Under the pieces are notes generated by a model. That model did not search any database. It saw only the letters and a list, made by a program, of their open reading frames with translations, and was not told the origin of the DNA. From assembly GCA_030442035.1 (NCBI GenBank), contig JAUJEA010000003.1, positions 682,001 to 746,000 of the forward strand: a stretch of 64,000 nt of DNA, read 5' to 3'. Source of the DNA: Splendidivirga corallicola (GTDB taxonomy: Bacteria > Bacteroidota > Bacteroidia > Cytophagales > Cyclobacteriaceae). Positions 27,966-38,060 of this stretch are shown here, one piece after another. A program made the position numbers and the translations under genes. Each line of letters begins with the position of its first letter. The first letter of the stretch is position 1.

Positions 27966-29732
27966 TTATTCATTATTTATGTAAAATCCCTTGATAATTG
28001 ATAGGTATTTTTCTTTAATCACTTTTCTTTTAAGTTTCATTGTAGGCGTTAGCTCTCCCGAAGTGATATCCCAGCTATCAGACAATAGTTGAAATTTTTT
28101 GATTTTTTCGTACTGGGCAAAAGACTGATTGTATTTGCTTATTTCTGTCTCAAATTTTTCCAAAATGAATTCCTCTTCCACAATCTGATCATCGGTAGTA
28201 TAGGAAATTCCTTTATGCAGACACCACTCTTTTAACCTATCGAAATTTGGAACAATAAGTGCGGAAGGAAATTTCTCTCCTTCTCCTGTTACCATAATTT
28301 GCTCAATCAGATTTGATTCCTTAAAGACGTTTTCAATAACCTGGGGAGCGATGTACTTGCCCCCTGAGGTCTTGAAAATCTCCTTTTTCCGGTCAGTGAT
28401 CTTCAAAAATTTACCCTCAATGAATTGCCCGATGTCACCTGTATGGAACCATCCTTCATCATCGATCGCCTGTTTGGTAAGTTCAGCTTTGTTGAAATAA
28501 CCTTTCATGACATTGGGTCCTTTCACAAGAATTTCCCCATCATTGGCAATTTTGACCTGCACCTTGTCTAATAATACTCCCACACACCCAACGCGCATTT
28601 CTTCCAGTGTTGAAAAACTTATGCCCGGAGAAGTTTCAGTTAAGCCATATGCTTCCAGCACTTTGATTTCGGCAGCCCAAAAAACCTGGCAGAGTCGAGG
28701 TTGCAATGCAGCGGCCCCGCTCGTAATGAACTTAATGTTTCCACCCAGCGCTTCCCTCCATTTTTTAAAAATAATTTTATTGGCAAGGTTTAGTTGAAAA
28801 CGATACCAGCCACCGAACTTTTTATTAGGATCATACTTCAACCCTAAATTCAACGCCCAGAAAAATAGATTCTTTTTGATCCCACTCAATTCATATCCCT
28901 TTGATATGATTTTCTCATAAACTTTTTCTAATAATCTTGGAACCGTTGTAAATGTATCCGGGGCTATTTCCTGAAGATTCTGTGCAATCGTATCAAGGCT
29001 CTCTGCATAGTATACCGAAATTCCATCCAGCAAATAATAGTAAATGGCTGTTCTTTCGAAGATATGACATAAAGGTAAAAAACTTAATGAACGGCAATTG
29101 GGGCCATCCAATGTTGAAATTTTCGAAACAGCCTTTGCATTGGAAATAATATTGTCGTGTGTTAGCATGACACCCTTTGGATCGCCAGTGGTTCCGGAGG
29201 TATAGATCAACGTGAGCAGATCGCTTGATCTCACTTGCTGCCTGAGGTCATTTAATTGCTGGATGTCTCCATTTAATCCAAGCTGTTTTACCTCCGACCA
29301 ATGGGCAACACCTGGTATTTCATCAAAGGTGTATATTTTTTCAACTTCGGGAAGATTTCGACTGGCCTCTGAGGCTTTTTGTTCCAATTCTTCGCCTTCT
29401 ACAAATATCAATCTAACACCTGCATCTCTAAAAATATATTCATAATCTTCAATGGTAATGGTCGGATATATAGGCACTGTGATGGCTCCAATTTGTTGAA
29501 CACCAAGATCTATAAAGTTCCATTCGGGACGGTTTTGTGAAATGATCGCGATCTTATCATTATTCTTAATTCCCATTTTCAGTAATCCATGGCTGACCGA
29601 ATCCACGATTTCAATAATGTCCTGTGTACTGTATTTGATCCAGGAACCATGCTGCTTGTAAGCCAACGCATCTGTTTGTGGGAACTGTTCGAGCTGATGC
29701 TGCAAAAGATCAAACACTCTTTTTATCTCCAT
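27966..29732 (-). CDS. AMP-forming long-chain fatty acid-CoA ligase
   Basis: The 588-residue adenylating enzyme activates fatty acids to acyl-CoA. It shows the AMP-binding motif LIYTSGTTGDPKGVMLTH, LSFLPLCHIFERT, and VLEAYGLTETSPGISF. The hinge is GWFHTGDIGQFIEGKFLKITDRKKEIFKTSGGKYIAPQ, with the catalytic Lys in the C-terminal domain. It resembles the FAA1/FadD15-type ligases. It is monocistronic. It may feed the beta-oxidation cluster 12 kb away, although the two are not linked. Confidence 0.93.
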   Translation of the reverse strand: MEIKRVFDLLQHQLEQFPQTDALAYKQHGSWIKYSTQDIIEIVDSVSHGLLKMGIKNNDKIAIISQNRPEWNFIDLGVQQIGAITVPIYPTITIEDYEYIFRDAGVRLIFVEGEELEQKASEASRNLPEVEKIYTFDEIPGVAHWSEVKQLGLNGDIQQLNDLRQQVRSSDLLTLIYTSGTTGDPKGVMLTHDNIISNAKAVSKISTLDGPNCRSLSFLPLCHIFERTAIYYYLLDGISVYYAESLDTIAQNLQEIAPDTFTTVPRLLEKVYEKIISKGYELSGIKKNLFFWALNLGLKYDPNKKFGGWYRFQLNLANKIIFKKWREALGGNIKFITSGAAALQPRLCQVFWAAEIKVLEAYGLTETSPGISFSTLEEMRVGCVGVLLDKVQVKIANDGEILVKGPNVMKGYFNKAELTKQAIDDEGWFHTGDIGQFIEGKFLKITDRKKEIFKTSGGKYIAPQVIENVFKESNLIEQIMVTGEGEKFPSALIVPNFDRLKEWCLHKGISYTTDDQIVEEEFILEKFETEISKYNQSFAQYEKIKKFQLLSDSWDITSGELTPTMKLKRKVIKEKYLSIIKGFYINNE

Positions 29733-30073
29733 AAGTTTTCTTTAATACACCATTACACAATTCCTTAATTTATAAAAAAGAATTGAGCTATTCGAATTGC
29801 CATGAAAAATTAAAGTACTAAGGACGGCTACTTTCAAAAAGGAAATTTGTGCTACGGGAATATTTTTCCCTTTATCAAAATAAAATGTTCAGAATAGGTA
29901 AAATTTCATATTGCATTGCCTCGGCACATGTTAACTTGAGCCCTTCAATACAATCTCCCTTGTCTTTCAAATAACATGATAGAATGATCCGATAAAATTT
30001 TCCTATTGAGTTAATTGCGATTTCCTTATTAGGCACTTAACAAAATCTTTTAAATATTTGTAGCGGAATTCTA
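29733..30073. other. Divergent promoter region, acyl-CoA ligase and amino acid decarboxylase
   Basis: A 340-bp AT-rich gap without a visible gene or hairpin. AATATTTG just before the decarboxylase start is one base off the TAnnTTTG -7 consensus. Confidence 0.3.
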
Positions 30074-31519
30074 ATGGAGCATAAATCCCAAAAAAGTATG
30101 AATATAGAGCAGTTCAAAAAGGAAGCACATCAGATGGTTGATTGGATGGCCGAATACTTTGAAAGTGTTGAAAAGTATCCGGTGAAGGCAAAGGTTAAAC
30201 CTGGCGATATAAAAGCCCAGCTTCCGAAAGAGGCTCCGGAAAAAGGGGAAAGTTTTGAAACGATCATGGAAGATTTTGAACGCATCATCATGCCTGGTAT
30301 GACGCATTGGCACAGCCCTAATTTTTATGCCTATTTTCCTGGAAACAAAAGTAGGAGTTCCGTCATTGGTGAAATGCTCACTACGGCACTCGGAGCGCAA
30401 TGTATGAGCTGGATCACTTCACCGTCAGCAGCGGAACTGGAAGAAACCGTGATGGAATGGTTAAGAGATATACTGGGTTTACCAAAGCATTTCACGGGTG
30501 TTATCCAGGATACAGCTTCCACAGCTACTTTGTGTGCCATACTTTCTGCACGAGAAAACCTGACTGATTTTTCGATTAATGAACATGGGTTTTCAACAGG
30601 AGATAAGTTTACAGTGTATAGTTCCGAACATGTCCATTCTTCCATAGACAAAGCTGTGAGAATTGCTGGCATTGGCAGCGCCAATCTCAGGAAAGTACCG
30701 GTTGATCAAGAATTTGCTATGATCCCGGATGAGCTGGAAAGAATGATCGAACAAGATATTAAAGATGGATTCAAACCGCTATGTGTTGTGTCAGCAGTGG
30801 GAACAACGAGTACGACGGCCATCGATCCTGTAAAAGCTATTTCACATATTGCTATCAAATACAAACTTTGGCATCATGTAGATGCAGCGTATGCCGGCAC
30901 AGCACTCATGTTACCTGAGATGCGATGGATGGCCGAAGGGGTAGAAATGGCAGATTCGTTTGTAGTAAATCCTCATAAATGGATGTTTACCAATTTTGAT
31001 TGTACTGCCTATTTTGTTAAGGATACCAAAGCGCTTATCAATACTTTTTCTATGACCCCGGAGTATCTAAAAACTGCCGAAGATCAAAAAGTGAATAATT
31101 ACAGGGATTGGGGAATTCAATTAGGAAGGAGGTTCCGGGCACTGAAGTTATGGTTTGTTATCAGGGATTTCGGCATCAATGGGATGCAGGAAAAACTAAG
31201 GAACCATTTGGAATTAGCCAGTTGGTTTAAAGATCAACTAATGAAACGTCCCGATTTTGAAGTTTTAGCGCCGGTTCATTTGAATCTTATATGCTTTCGC
31301 TATGTACCTGATGGCGAAGATGATTTAAATTCCCTTAATCAAAAATTAATGGATAGCTTGAATGAGAGTGGCAAGATGTTTTTATCACATACAGTGCTCA
31401 ATGATAAATATACTTTAAGGATCGTTTTTGGTAATACGGACGTTGAAAGGAGGCATGTTGAAAGCACTTGGGACTTTATACAAAAAACAGCTCAGCAATT
31501 AACAGAAGCTATAACCTAG
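30074..31519 (+). CDS. Group II PLP-dependent aromatic amino acid decarboxylase
   Basis: The 481-residue protein matches the aromatic L-amino-acid decarboxylase family (DOPA/tyrosine/tryptophan). It has HWHSPNFYAYFPG, PSAAELEETVMEWL, the PLP-pocket HVDAAYAGTALM, and NPHKWMFTNFDC with the Schiff-base Lys 302. It would make an aromatic amine and CO2; which amino acid is used cannot be told. Methionine 13 (MNIEQFKKEAHQ) is an equally good start. No transporter lies beside it, unlike acid-resistance decarboxylase loci. Confidence 0.93.
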   Translation: MEHKSQKSMNIEQFKKEAHQMVDWMAEYFESVEKYPVKAKVKPGDIKAQLPKEAPEKGESFETIMEDFERIIMPGMTHWHSPNFYAYFPGNKSRSSVIGEMLTTALGAQCMSWITSPSAAELEETVMEWLRDILGLPKHFTGVIQDTASTATLCAILSARENLTDFSINEHGFSTGDKFTVYSSEHVHSSIDKAVRIAGIGSANLRKVPVDQEFAMIPDELERMIEQDIKDGFKPLCVVSAVGTTSTTAIDPVKAISHIAIKYKLWHHVDAAYAGTALMLPEMRWMAEGVEMADSFVVNPHKWMFTNFDCTAYFVKDTKALINTFSMTPEYLKTAEDQKVNNYRDWGIQLGRRFRALKLWFVIRDFGINGMQEKLRNHLELASWFKDQLMKRPDFEVLAPVHLNLICFRYVPDGEDDLNSLNQKLMDSLNESGKMFLSHTVLNDKYTLRIVFGNTDVERRHVESTWDFIQKTAQQLTEAIT

Positions 31520-31952
31520 TATTCTTTCTGCAACAAATTTGTAGTGTTTACTCAAACTCTTAAGTGTCGAGATGCCTGCATTGAGTCTACTCCAACCTGA
31601 TTCAATATGGTTATTTTATTACACATCTTTTATTCTGCTTGAAATTTTAACGATGTAAGGGCTAGCTCACTCCTTTTCTAAAATCGGAAAGTCCGAAATC
31701 TTTGTTTTTTCACCGAAAATTTTAATAAACATCTTGTTGATTCTACCTGCGACTTATGAATGCGTTCATAGATGGTAGAAATTCACGGACAATGATTTAT
31801 TTGAATTTCAACGATTTAATGGTTCAATGTTATCGGTCAAAAAGCATCTTACATCTTTTTTCCGATCACTAACCTTTCAAAACATCACCGGAACCTGCCC
31901 CTTTCAATTATTTCCTTAATTTTAATCTGGGTGAGCATAAGAAAAAAGCATT
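31520..31952. other. 430-bp intergenic region upstream of the triple-PAS sensor
   Basis: AT-rich, no gene recognised. It has a short palindrome TCGGA-AAG-TCCGA (31684-31696) followed by a T-rich stretch, which may be a weak terminator for the decarboxylase gene. Only short, unconvincing ORFs are present. Confidence 0.35.
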
Positions 31953-34853
31953 ATGTCAAAGTTTAATTTCAAATCAATCAAGGGTAGGCTGATCATCAGC
32001 TTTTCAATCATTGCAGTGATCATGTTATTGCTGGTAGTTGTCACGATAAGGCAAATGTCAAACGGGCTGGGATATAGCCAGGACATCATTTCAGTGAACA
32101 AGCCAATTCAACAATATTGTATCCAGCTTCGTGATGAACTTCACAAATCCAACCTGGCCTTGAATTATTATATACAATCGGGTGATAAAACTTTTATTGC
32201 AAATAGGGAGAAAGTGTGGAGTGAGGGTATAAGAAGTACAGTCGACTCTCTTAGTACATATAAGGATTTTTGGAAAGACAAAAAGGAAGGATTGTTCTCC
32301 GGTATACTCGATAACCTTGAACATTTAAGGAGAATTCAAGGAGAAATAGAAGGTAAAGCAGGATATTCCAATAGTTCATCATTAGAAATTGATTTGAGTA
32401 CCTATCCTCAAAATAATAATGATACCATCATTGCAGATTTGGCCTTTCAAGAATGGCTACAGGCACAGGCGGGTGGTAGTGAAAACTCAAACGGGCTTTG
32501 GGCAGACTTTAATAGTTATCTTCTTCCATTATCTGATCAAGTTGATCGAGACATTCTTGAGCTGTATGATTTAAGCCTGGTTGCAGAAGCAAGTACACAT
32601 GAACAAGAGATCAACTTTTTATTCCGGTCCAAGCTGTTTGGAGCCATTGGTATTGCTTTGGGATTGGTTGCAGCAGGGCTATTATATTTCTATTTGACCA
32701 ATAGAATCTCGAGCTCCATTAAATTGGTCCAGGAAAAAGTTGCTGTTTTAAGTAGCGGAAATCTACCTGACAATCAGGTAGAAACGGGAGATGAGCTCAA
32801 TGTTATTTTGACAGAGCTCGGAAATCTTACCGAGAACCTTAGAAACGTTAAGGACTTCGCATTGGAAGTTGGTGAAGGTAAATTCGACAATGAAATAAGT
32901 GTGTTTAATGGAGAAGGAGAGATAGGTTCTTCCTTGGCAGGCATGAGAGAAAGCCTTAAGAATGTTGCAGAAGAAGATCGTGAAAGAAACTGGGAGAATA
33001 AGGGTTTCGCTCAATTTGCAGATATTCTTAGAAAACACTCAGATGATGTTAATCAATTATCTGAAACGCTTATCATTAGTCTGGTGAAATATATTGGCGC
33101 AAACCAGGGCGGTATTTTTATCTTGAATGATGATAACGAGGATCCCAGGTTAATGCTGGCGGCTTGCTATGCTTATGATAGAAAAAAATATGTTCAAAAA
33201 GAAGTTAAACCTGGAGAAGGTCTTATAGGACAGTGCTTCCTTGAAAGACATAGTATCTATTTGCGTGAGGTGCCGGATGATTATGTAAATATCAGATCAG
33301 GTTTGGGACATGCAAGCCCTCGTTGTATTTATATTGTTCCTCTTAAAGTAAACGAGGAGGTATTCGGTGTTATTGAACTAGCCTCTTTTAAGGAGTTAAA
33401 AGACATTGAGAAAGATTTTGTAGAAAAACTTGCCGAGAGTGTTGCCACAAGTGTTTCATCAGTAAAGACTAACTCAAATACAAAGCGTTTGTTAGCTGAA
33501 TCCAGACAGATGACAGAGGAGATGCGCGCACAAGAAGAAGAAATGCGTCAGAATATGGAGGAACTGGAAGCCACACAGGAAGAAATGAGAAGAGCTCAGG
33601 GAGAAATTGGCAAAAAAGAAGCGAACTTAAATGCTCTGATCAATAGTGCGGATGATTCAATCATAGCTTTTGATATGGATTATAAAGCCACTGTTGTTAA
33701 TGACACATACAAACAGCGTTTTGGTGGTACAGATCATGAAATTAACATTGGGGAAAATGTGCTTAAGAATCTGGGAGATGCAAAAGATCTCTGGAAAGAA
33801 AGATATGACCGGGCTTTGAAAGGAGAAAAATTTGAATTTGTGGACGAAGGCTCCCATGATGGCAATGCGGTTCATAGACAGTATTTTATGAATCCTGTTA
33901 AAGATAACAATGGTAATATTGTTGGAGCCTCCGCCACTTCAAGGGATGTTACTGGATCTAAAAAAACGCAGGAGGAACTTGAATACAAAAGTGCGCAATT
34001 TGAATCTTTCCTGAATCATTCCAAAGATTCGATCGCTATCTTAGATCCCAATTATGTTGTGCTTGTCATGAATGATACCATGAGGTCACGATATACGGGA
34101 ACACAATATGAAGGCTATGATGTTGGCAAGAACTCCCTGGATTATTTAGGAAATGTAAAAGACGAATGGAGAGGATATTATGATCGGGCATTGAATGGTG
34201 AGAATTTGAATTTTACAACTAAAAGCTCGGTGAATAATGAAGATTCCTACAGAGAATATTTTATCTATGCGATCTATGACGATCATAAAAAAGTTATTGG
34301 AATCGCGTGTGTTTCCAGGGACGTGACTGAAAATAAATTGTTGCAATTGGCCCTTGAGACCAAGTCAGCTCAGTTTGATTCACTATTGAATAACAGCGCC
34401 GACACTTACTTTGCCATTGATCCGGAATATAAAGTCACCTTAATTAACGATGAGTTAAGAAAGAGATACAAAAGTTCCGGAGTAGATCTGGATGTCGGTG
34501 ATAGTATCCTGGATAAGATTGCCAAGGATGAAGCCAAGATGTGGAAAGAGCGCTATGACCGGGCGCTTGCAGGAGAGAGTTTTGTTGTGACGCAAGAGCG
34601 AAAAGTGAAAGATGATACGCTCTATCTGGAAATCCATCATCATCCCATCACCGACCAGGAAGGTAATGTCATCGGAGCATCTGTAAGATCCAGAAATATA
34701 ACAGAGTTGGAATTATTCCGCAAAGGCGCCAAAGTTGTTTCTGCCCCTGGTATTGACAAAGAGGCATTGAAATCATTTAAGAATGCTGATGCAGCTTTAG
34801 TGAATAAACTAAAGAATATCAAAAAGAACATGGAAGTGGCCATCAGCGGTTAA
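31953..34853 (+). CDS. Membrane sensor with HAMP, GAF and three tandem PAS domains, no output domain
   Basis: The 966-residue protein has a first membrane helix (about 13-33), a roughly 190-residue extracytoplasmic helical domain and a second helix (about 226-246). HAMP and a second linker follow (about 247-340). Then come a GAF domain (about 350-505), a charged coiled coil with EEEMRQNMEELEATQEEM, and three PAS domains ending near 925. Each PAS contains a variant of YDRALxGE. I see no H-box, N-box, GGDEF, EAL or MCP signature after the PAS array; the tail is a short Lys-rich segment. It is related to the sensor at 38690. It must signal through another protein. Confidence 0.85.
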   Translation: MSKFNFKSIKGRLIISFSIIAVIMLLLVVVTIRQMSNGLGYSQDIISVNKPIQQYCIQLRDELHKSNLALNYYIQSGDKTFIANREKVWSEGIRSTVDSLSTYKDFWKDKKEGLFSGILDNLEHLRRIQGEIEGKAGYSNSSSLEIDLSTYPQNNNDTIIADLAFQEWLQAQAGGSENSNGLWADFNSYLLPLSDQVDRDILELYDLSLVAEASTHEQEINFLFRSKLFGAIGIALGLVAAGLLYFYLTNRISSSIKLVQEKVAVLSSGNLPDNQVETGDELNVILTELGNLTENLRNVKDFALEVGEGKFDNEISVFNGEGEIGSSLAGMRESLKNVAEEDRERNWENKGFAQFADILRKHSDDVNQLSETLIISLVKYIGANQGGIFILNDDNEDPRLMLAACYAYDRKKYVQKEVKPGEGLIGQCFLERHSIYLREVPDDYVNIRSGLGHASPRCIYIVPLKVNEEVFGVIELASFKELKDIEKDFVEKLAESVATSVSSVKTNSNTKRLLAESRQMTEEMRAQEEEMRQNMEELEATQEEMRRAQGEIGKKEANLNALINSADDSIIAFDMDYKATVVNDTYKQRFGGTDHEINIGENVLKNLGDAKDLWKERYDRALKGEKFEFVDEGSHDGNAVHRQYFMNPVKDNNGNIVGASATSRDVTGSKKTQEELEYKSAQFESFLNHSKDSIAILDPNYVVLVMNDTMRSRYTGTQYEGYDVGKNSLDYLGNVKDEWRGYYDRALNGENLNFTTKSSVNNEDSYREYFIYAIYDDHKKVIGIACVSRDVTENKLLQLALETKSAQFDSLLNNSADTYFAIDPEYKVTLINDELRKRYKSSGVDLDVGDSILDKIAKDEAKMWKERYDRALAGESFVVTQERKVKDDTLYLEIHHHPITDQEGNVIGASVRSRNITELELFRKGAKVVSAPGIDKEALKSFKNADAALVNKLKNIKKNMEVAISG

Positions 34854-34860
34854 GGCAGTT

Positions 34861-35298
34861 TTATAAACGCCTTTGATTTCCAAAGGCTGTAACAACGATT
34901 TTTCTTGACCCTCCATGGTTACGGTGTTCACAAAGATAAATTCCTTGCCATATACCCAAGTTCATGGTGCCATTGGTGATGGGTATACTCAATGAGTTTC
35001 CCATCAACGCTGATTTGATATGGGCTGGCATGTCATCAGGCCCCTCCAATGTATGTTTAAAGTAAGGGGCATTTTCAGGAACCATTTGATTCATATGACT
35101 TTCGAAATCCAGTCTTACCGTTGGATCAGCATTTTCATTGATCGTAAGGCTTGCTGAGGTATGCTGAATAAAAACTTGTAATGTTCCAATCGAAATTTCC
35201 TGCAGTTCCACAAATTCTCTTTCAATGATATGTGTGATAAGATGGAAACCTCTGGAAAAAGCAGGTAGGCGAATTTCTTTTTGGTAGAACGTTGTCAT
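34861..35298 (-). CDS. yjbQ: YjbQ family protein (UPF0047, secondary thiamine-phosphate synthase-like)
   Basis: The 145-residue protein is typical of the family: VFIQHTSASLTINENADPTV, MNQMVPENAPYFKHTLEG, DDMPAHIKSALMGNS and LGIWQGIYLCEHRNHGGSRK. Some members have low thiamine-phosphate synthase activity; the physiological role is unclear. It is the last gene of a probable minus-strand unit after prfA and the beta-helix lipoprotein (15-bp gap). Confidence 0.92.
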   Translation of the reverse strand: MTTFYQKEIRLPAFSRGFHLITHIIEREFVELQEISIGTLQVFIQHTSASLTINENADPTVRLDFESHMNQMVPENAPYFKHTLEGPDDMPAHIKSALMGNSLSIPITNGTMNLGIWQGIYLCEHRNHGGSRKIVVTAFGNQRRL

Positions 35299-35313
35299 CT
35301 AGATTCGGCTTTA

Positions 35314-36690
35314 TTACTCGATCCTTTCATACGCCCCAATATCCGGAGTGTCATCGCGATCATTATTATCAAGATCTTTCAGAATATTTAGCAGTGGTAT
35401 ACCCTTGTCCTTTGCCGGAGAAAGTGTATCCAAATGGAAATCGGATGCCGCATCGATAAACTTTGGGTCGGCATTGAGTATATTTTCGTTAATATCAAGC
35501 TCCTGGATTTGTGTTCGCAATAGGTTATTGGCAAAGATCAACTCAAACTGAGCATTACCACTATTGTCAAAAGCCAATTCATTCTCCAAATCACCCCATC
35601 CAATGCAGTTAACCATTTCAAATCTTAAATTATCGGTGAGAACAGATTCGTCCCTGCGTTGAAATATATCGGTGACAACTATGGAGGGATCTTGTCTGAA
35701 AAATTTAAATCTAAAACTTGCAAATGTGCAGTTATGATAGGTGTAATTACCACCACCAAAATTTCCAATGGTAAATTCCGCACAATCATGAACCAATGTA
35801 TTACGGGCAATCAAGTCAGCTCCAATAGTAAGAATACCGCTGGTCGACATATTTTTAATAATGGTATTTTCAATCACTAATTCCGGTATTGTATCACTGT
35901 CAAAAGTATCCAGGTTTAAGCCTACTTGTGCATTTTTAATTTCCGCAAAATTGATTTTGTTATTTTTACTTCCCGGAAGAAATATTATACCACCCCATTG
36001 ACCTGGCGCTTCTTCAAAATCTTCATCGAGCCTACTGTTTCTGAAAAGCACCTGATCTTGGGCCTCCCCATTTACAACCAATGAGCCCTTGATAAAAATG
36101 AAAGAACCGTTTTCGGAAAATACTTTAGTGCCCTTTTCAATGGTTAAGGAACAAAGTGTATCAACCAGGATAGAATTACTAATAACATAAGGGCGCTCTG
36201 AGTCCCACACTGTGTTGCAGGCCAAAATGGAGTCATTCAAAAAATTGGCATTTTGTCCGTAAGCAATCAGCTTTACATCCTGGATATTTCCATTCGTGTT
36301 AAAGACAATGGAATCCTTAACAAAAAAAGGAAGATCATCTGAGTTCGGATCTATCAATACCTTAACCAATATTAAAAGACTGTCTCCTCCTAATAATTTT
36401 TCTTCCTTAAAATTTTCACCTTCAAAACCATTCACAATGATTGAATAAGGAGAATTGTTCCTGCCCGCAAGATTTATGTCAGAGATTCTTAACGCATTAC
36501 GATTCGGATTTTTAACAATCAATCTTTTAGTGACACTGCCTATGGAAGTGAAGACAGTATCAAATAAAATGGTGTCTTTCGAAAACTCAAGTTTAAGATT
36601 GGTATCAAAGCTAAAGATCTCTTCCTCAGGTTTGCAGGAAAATGCCAAAATGATCAGACCAAGCAGAAATAATAGATGCTGTTTTTTCAC
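35314..36690 (-). CDS. Right-handed beta-helix lipoprotein
   Basis: The 458-residue lipoprotein has Cys 19 in its lipobox (LAFSC). The N-terminal region resembles the Ig-like domain found before such helices (DTILFDTVFTSIGSVTKRLIVKN). Parallel beta-helix repeats follow (about 180-390), with turns such as KGSLVVNGEAQDQVLFRN and SGILTIGADLIARNTLVHDC. The C-terminus PDIGAYERIE is typical of choice-of-anchor or polymorphic outer-membrane-like proteins. It is probably surface exposed. It sits between prfA and yjbQ. Confidence 0.82.
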   Translation of the reverse strand: MKKQHLLFLLGLIILAFSCKPEEEIFSFDTNLKLEFSKDTILFDTVFTSIGSVTKRLIVKNPNRNALRISDINLAGRNNSPYSIIVNGFEGENFKEEKLLGGDSLLILVKVLIDPNSDDLPFFVKDSIVFNTNGNIQDVKLIAYGQNANFLNDSILACNTVWDSERPYVISNSILVDTLCSLTIEKGTKVFSENGSFIFIKGSLVVNGEAQDQVLFRNSRLDEDFEEAPGQWGGIIFLPGSKNNKINFAEIKNAQVGLNLDTFDSDTIPELVIENTIIKNMSTSGILTIGADLIARNTLVHDCAEFTIGNFGGGNYTYHNCTFASFRFKFFRQDPSIVVTDIFQRRDESVLTDNLRFEMVNCIGWGDLENELAFDNSGNAQFELIFANNLLRTQIQELDINENILNADPKFIDAASDFHLDTLSPAKDKGIPLLNILKDLDNNDRDDTPDIGAYERIE

Positions 36691-36758
36691 AATTTTTCTA
36701 ACGAAAGCCTAATGGCATTAATTATGAGGAAAAAGTATTTCTTAAAGAATAAAACCGG

Positions 36759-37826
36759 TTACTCCCCACCCTGTATTTTCTCGGCATTTTCCGCAATGCG
36801 CAATTGCTCGATAAAATCTCCTATTTCTCCATCCATCACAGTGGGCAGGTTATGAACGGAATAACCGATCCGGTGATCAGTTACCCTACCCTGCGGATAA
36901 TTATATGTTCGTATCTTGTCCGATCGATCACCACTACCGACCATGGATTTTCTTTGTGCACCAATCTCTTCGTTGTGCTTCTGAAGTTCGATATTATAAA
37001 TCCTTGAACGCAATTCTTTAAGAGCTTTGTCAAAATTTTTAATCTGGGATTTTTGATCCTGGCATTGGACTACAATTCCTGTGGGCTCGTGGGTCAGTCT
37101 GACGGCCGAATATGTGGTATTCACTGATTGTCCGCCAGGACCTGAGGAGCAATAGGTGTCCTTGCGAACATCATTCATGTCAATTTCCACCTCCACATCA
37201 TCCATTTCCGGAAGAACGGCCACACTGGCCGCCGAGGTATGTACCCTACCCTGCGTTTCAGTTGCCGGTACCCTTTGCACTCTATGGACCCCTGATTCAA
37301 ACTTCATCATGCCATACACATCTTCACCGGAGATAGTACAGACTATCTTATTATAACCACCGGCTGAACCCTCGGTCAGATCACTGATAGTCAAACTCCA
37401 ACCTTGCTTTTCACAAAAACGCTGGTACATCCTGAACAGATCACCGGCAAAAATGGCTGCCTCATCCCCTCCTGTTCCGGCCCTTATTTCCAGAATGACG
37501 TCTTTACTATCATTTGGATCTTTTGGAATGAGCATTTTCTTGAGCTCCTCTTCTATAAGATCCTTCTGGTCACTCAACTCATCAAGCTCTGTTTTAGCCA
37601 ATTCCCGAAATTCAGGATCTTTTTCAATAGCCAGGATATCTTTTGAGCTTTGAATATTGTCTACTATGTTTTTGTATGTTTTATATTTTTCAACAATTTT
37701 TTCCAAATCTTTATATTCCTTACTCAATTTGGAATAATTTTTCATATCAGCCATTGTATCCGGCTGTATTAACAGCTGTCCAACTTCTTCAAACCTCGCT
37801 CGAATCGATTCTAGTTTATCAATCAT
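36759..37826 (-). CDS. prfA: Peptide chain release factor 1
   Basis: RF1 releases the nascent chain at UAA and UAG. The 355-residue product is full length. The peptidyl-hydrolase motif GGQ is at residues 231-233 (SGPGGQSVNT), and the codon-reading PAT tripeptide occurs in VQRVPATETQGRVHTSA, which separates RF1 from RF2. It is the probable first gene of a three-gene minus-strand unit. Confidence 0.97.
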   Translation of the reverse strand: MIDKLESIRARFEEVGQLLIQPDTMADMKNYSKLSKEYKDLEKIVEKYKTYKNIVDNIQSSKDILAIEKDPEFRELAKTELDELSDQKDLIEEELKKMLIPKDPNDSKDVILEIRAGTGGDEAAIFAGDLFRMYQRFCEKQGWSLTISDLTEGSAGGYNKIVCTISGEDVYGMMKFESGVHRVQRVPATETQGRVHTSAASVAVLPEMDDVEVEIDMNDVRKDTYCSSGPGGQSVNTTYSAVRLTHEPTGIVVQCQDQKSQIKNFDKALKELRSRIYNIELQKHNEEIGAQRKSMVGSGDRSDKIRTYNYPQGRVTDHRIGYSVHNLPTVMDGEIGDFIEQLRIAENAEKIQGGE

Positions 37827-38031
37827 AATATTAAAATTACAACAACAAAATTAACAAATGGATCGATATATTGTACCATCTTTAAAAAATACGCAACAGG
37901 TAATTTTAGAAGTCCTCCTTTGAATTATCGCTTCATTCCGTAATTATTTGGTCAATCTTAATTATCTCTTTATAAAAGCATTAGTGTAGTATTTGAAGAA
38001 ATATTGCACATTATAATAATAGGCTAAATAA

Positions 38032-38039
38032 TAGATTTG
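38032..38039 (+). promoter_or_regulatory. Putative -7 promoter element (TAGATTTG) for the YfiR-sensor unit
   Basis: Exact match to the Bacteroidota -7 consensus TAnnTTTG, 22 bp upstream of the YfiR-like start codon. The nearest -33-like TTG (38004-38006) has a longer spacing than usual, so the match is partial. Confidence 0.45.
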
Positions 38040-38060
38040 TATAAAACGTAAAATCATTTC

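Noticed and set aside
31745-31870. 38-codon plus-strand ORF starting ATGAATGCGTTC upstream of the triple-PAS sensor
   Set aside because: No ribosome-binding site, no recognisable motif, and codon use unlike its neighbours.
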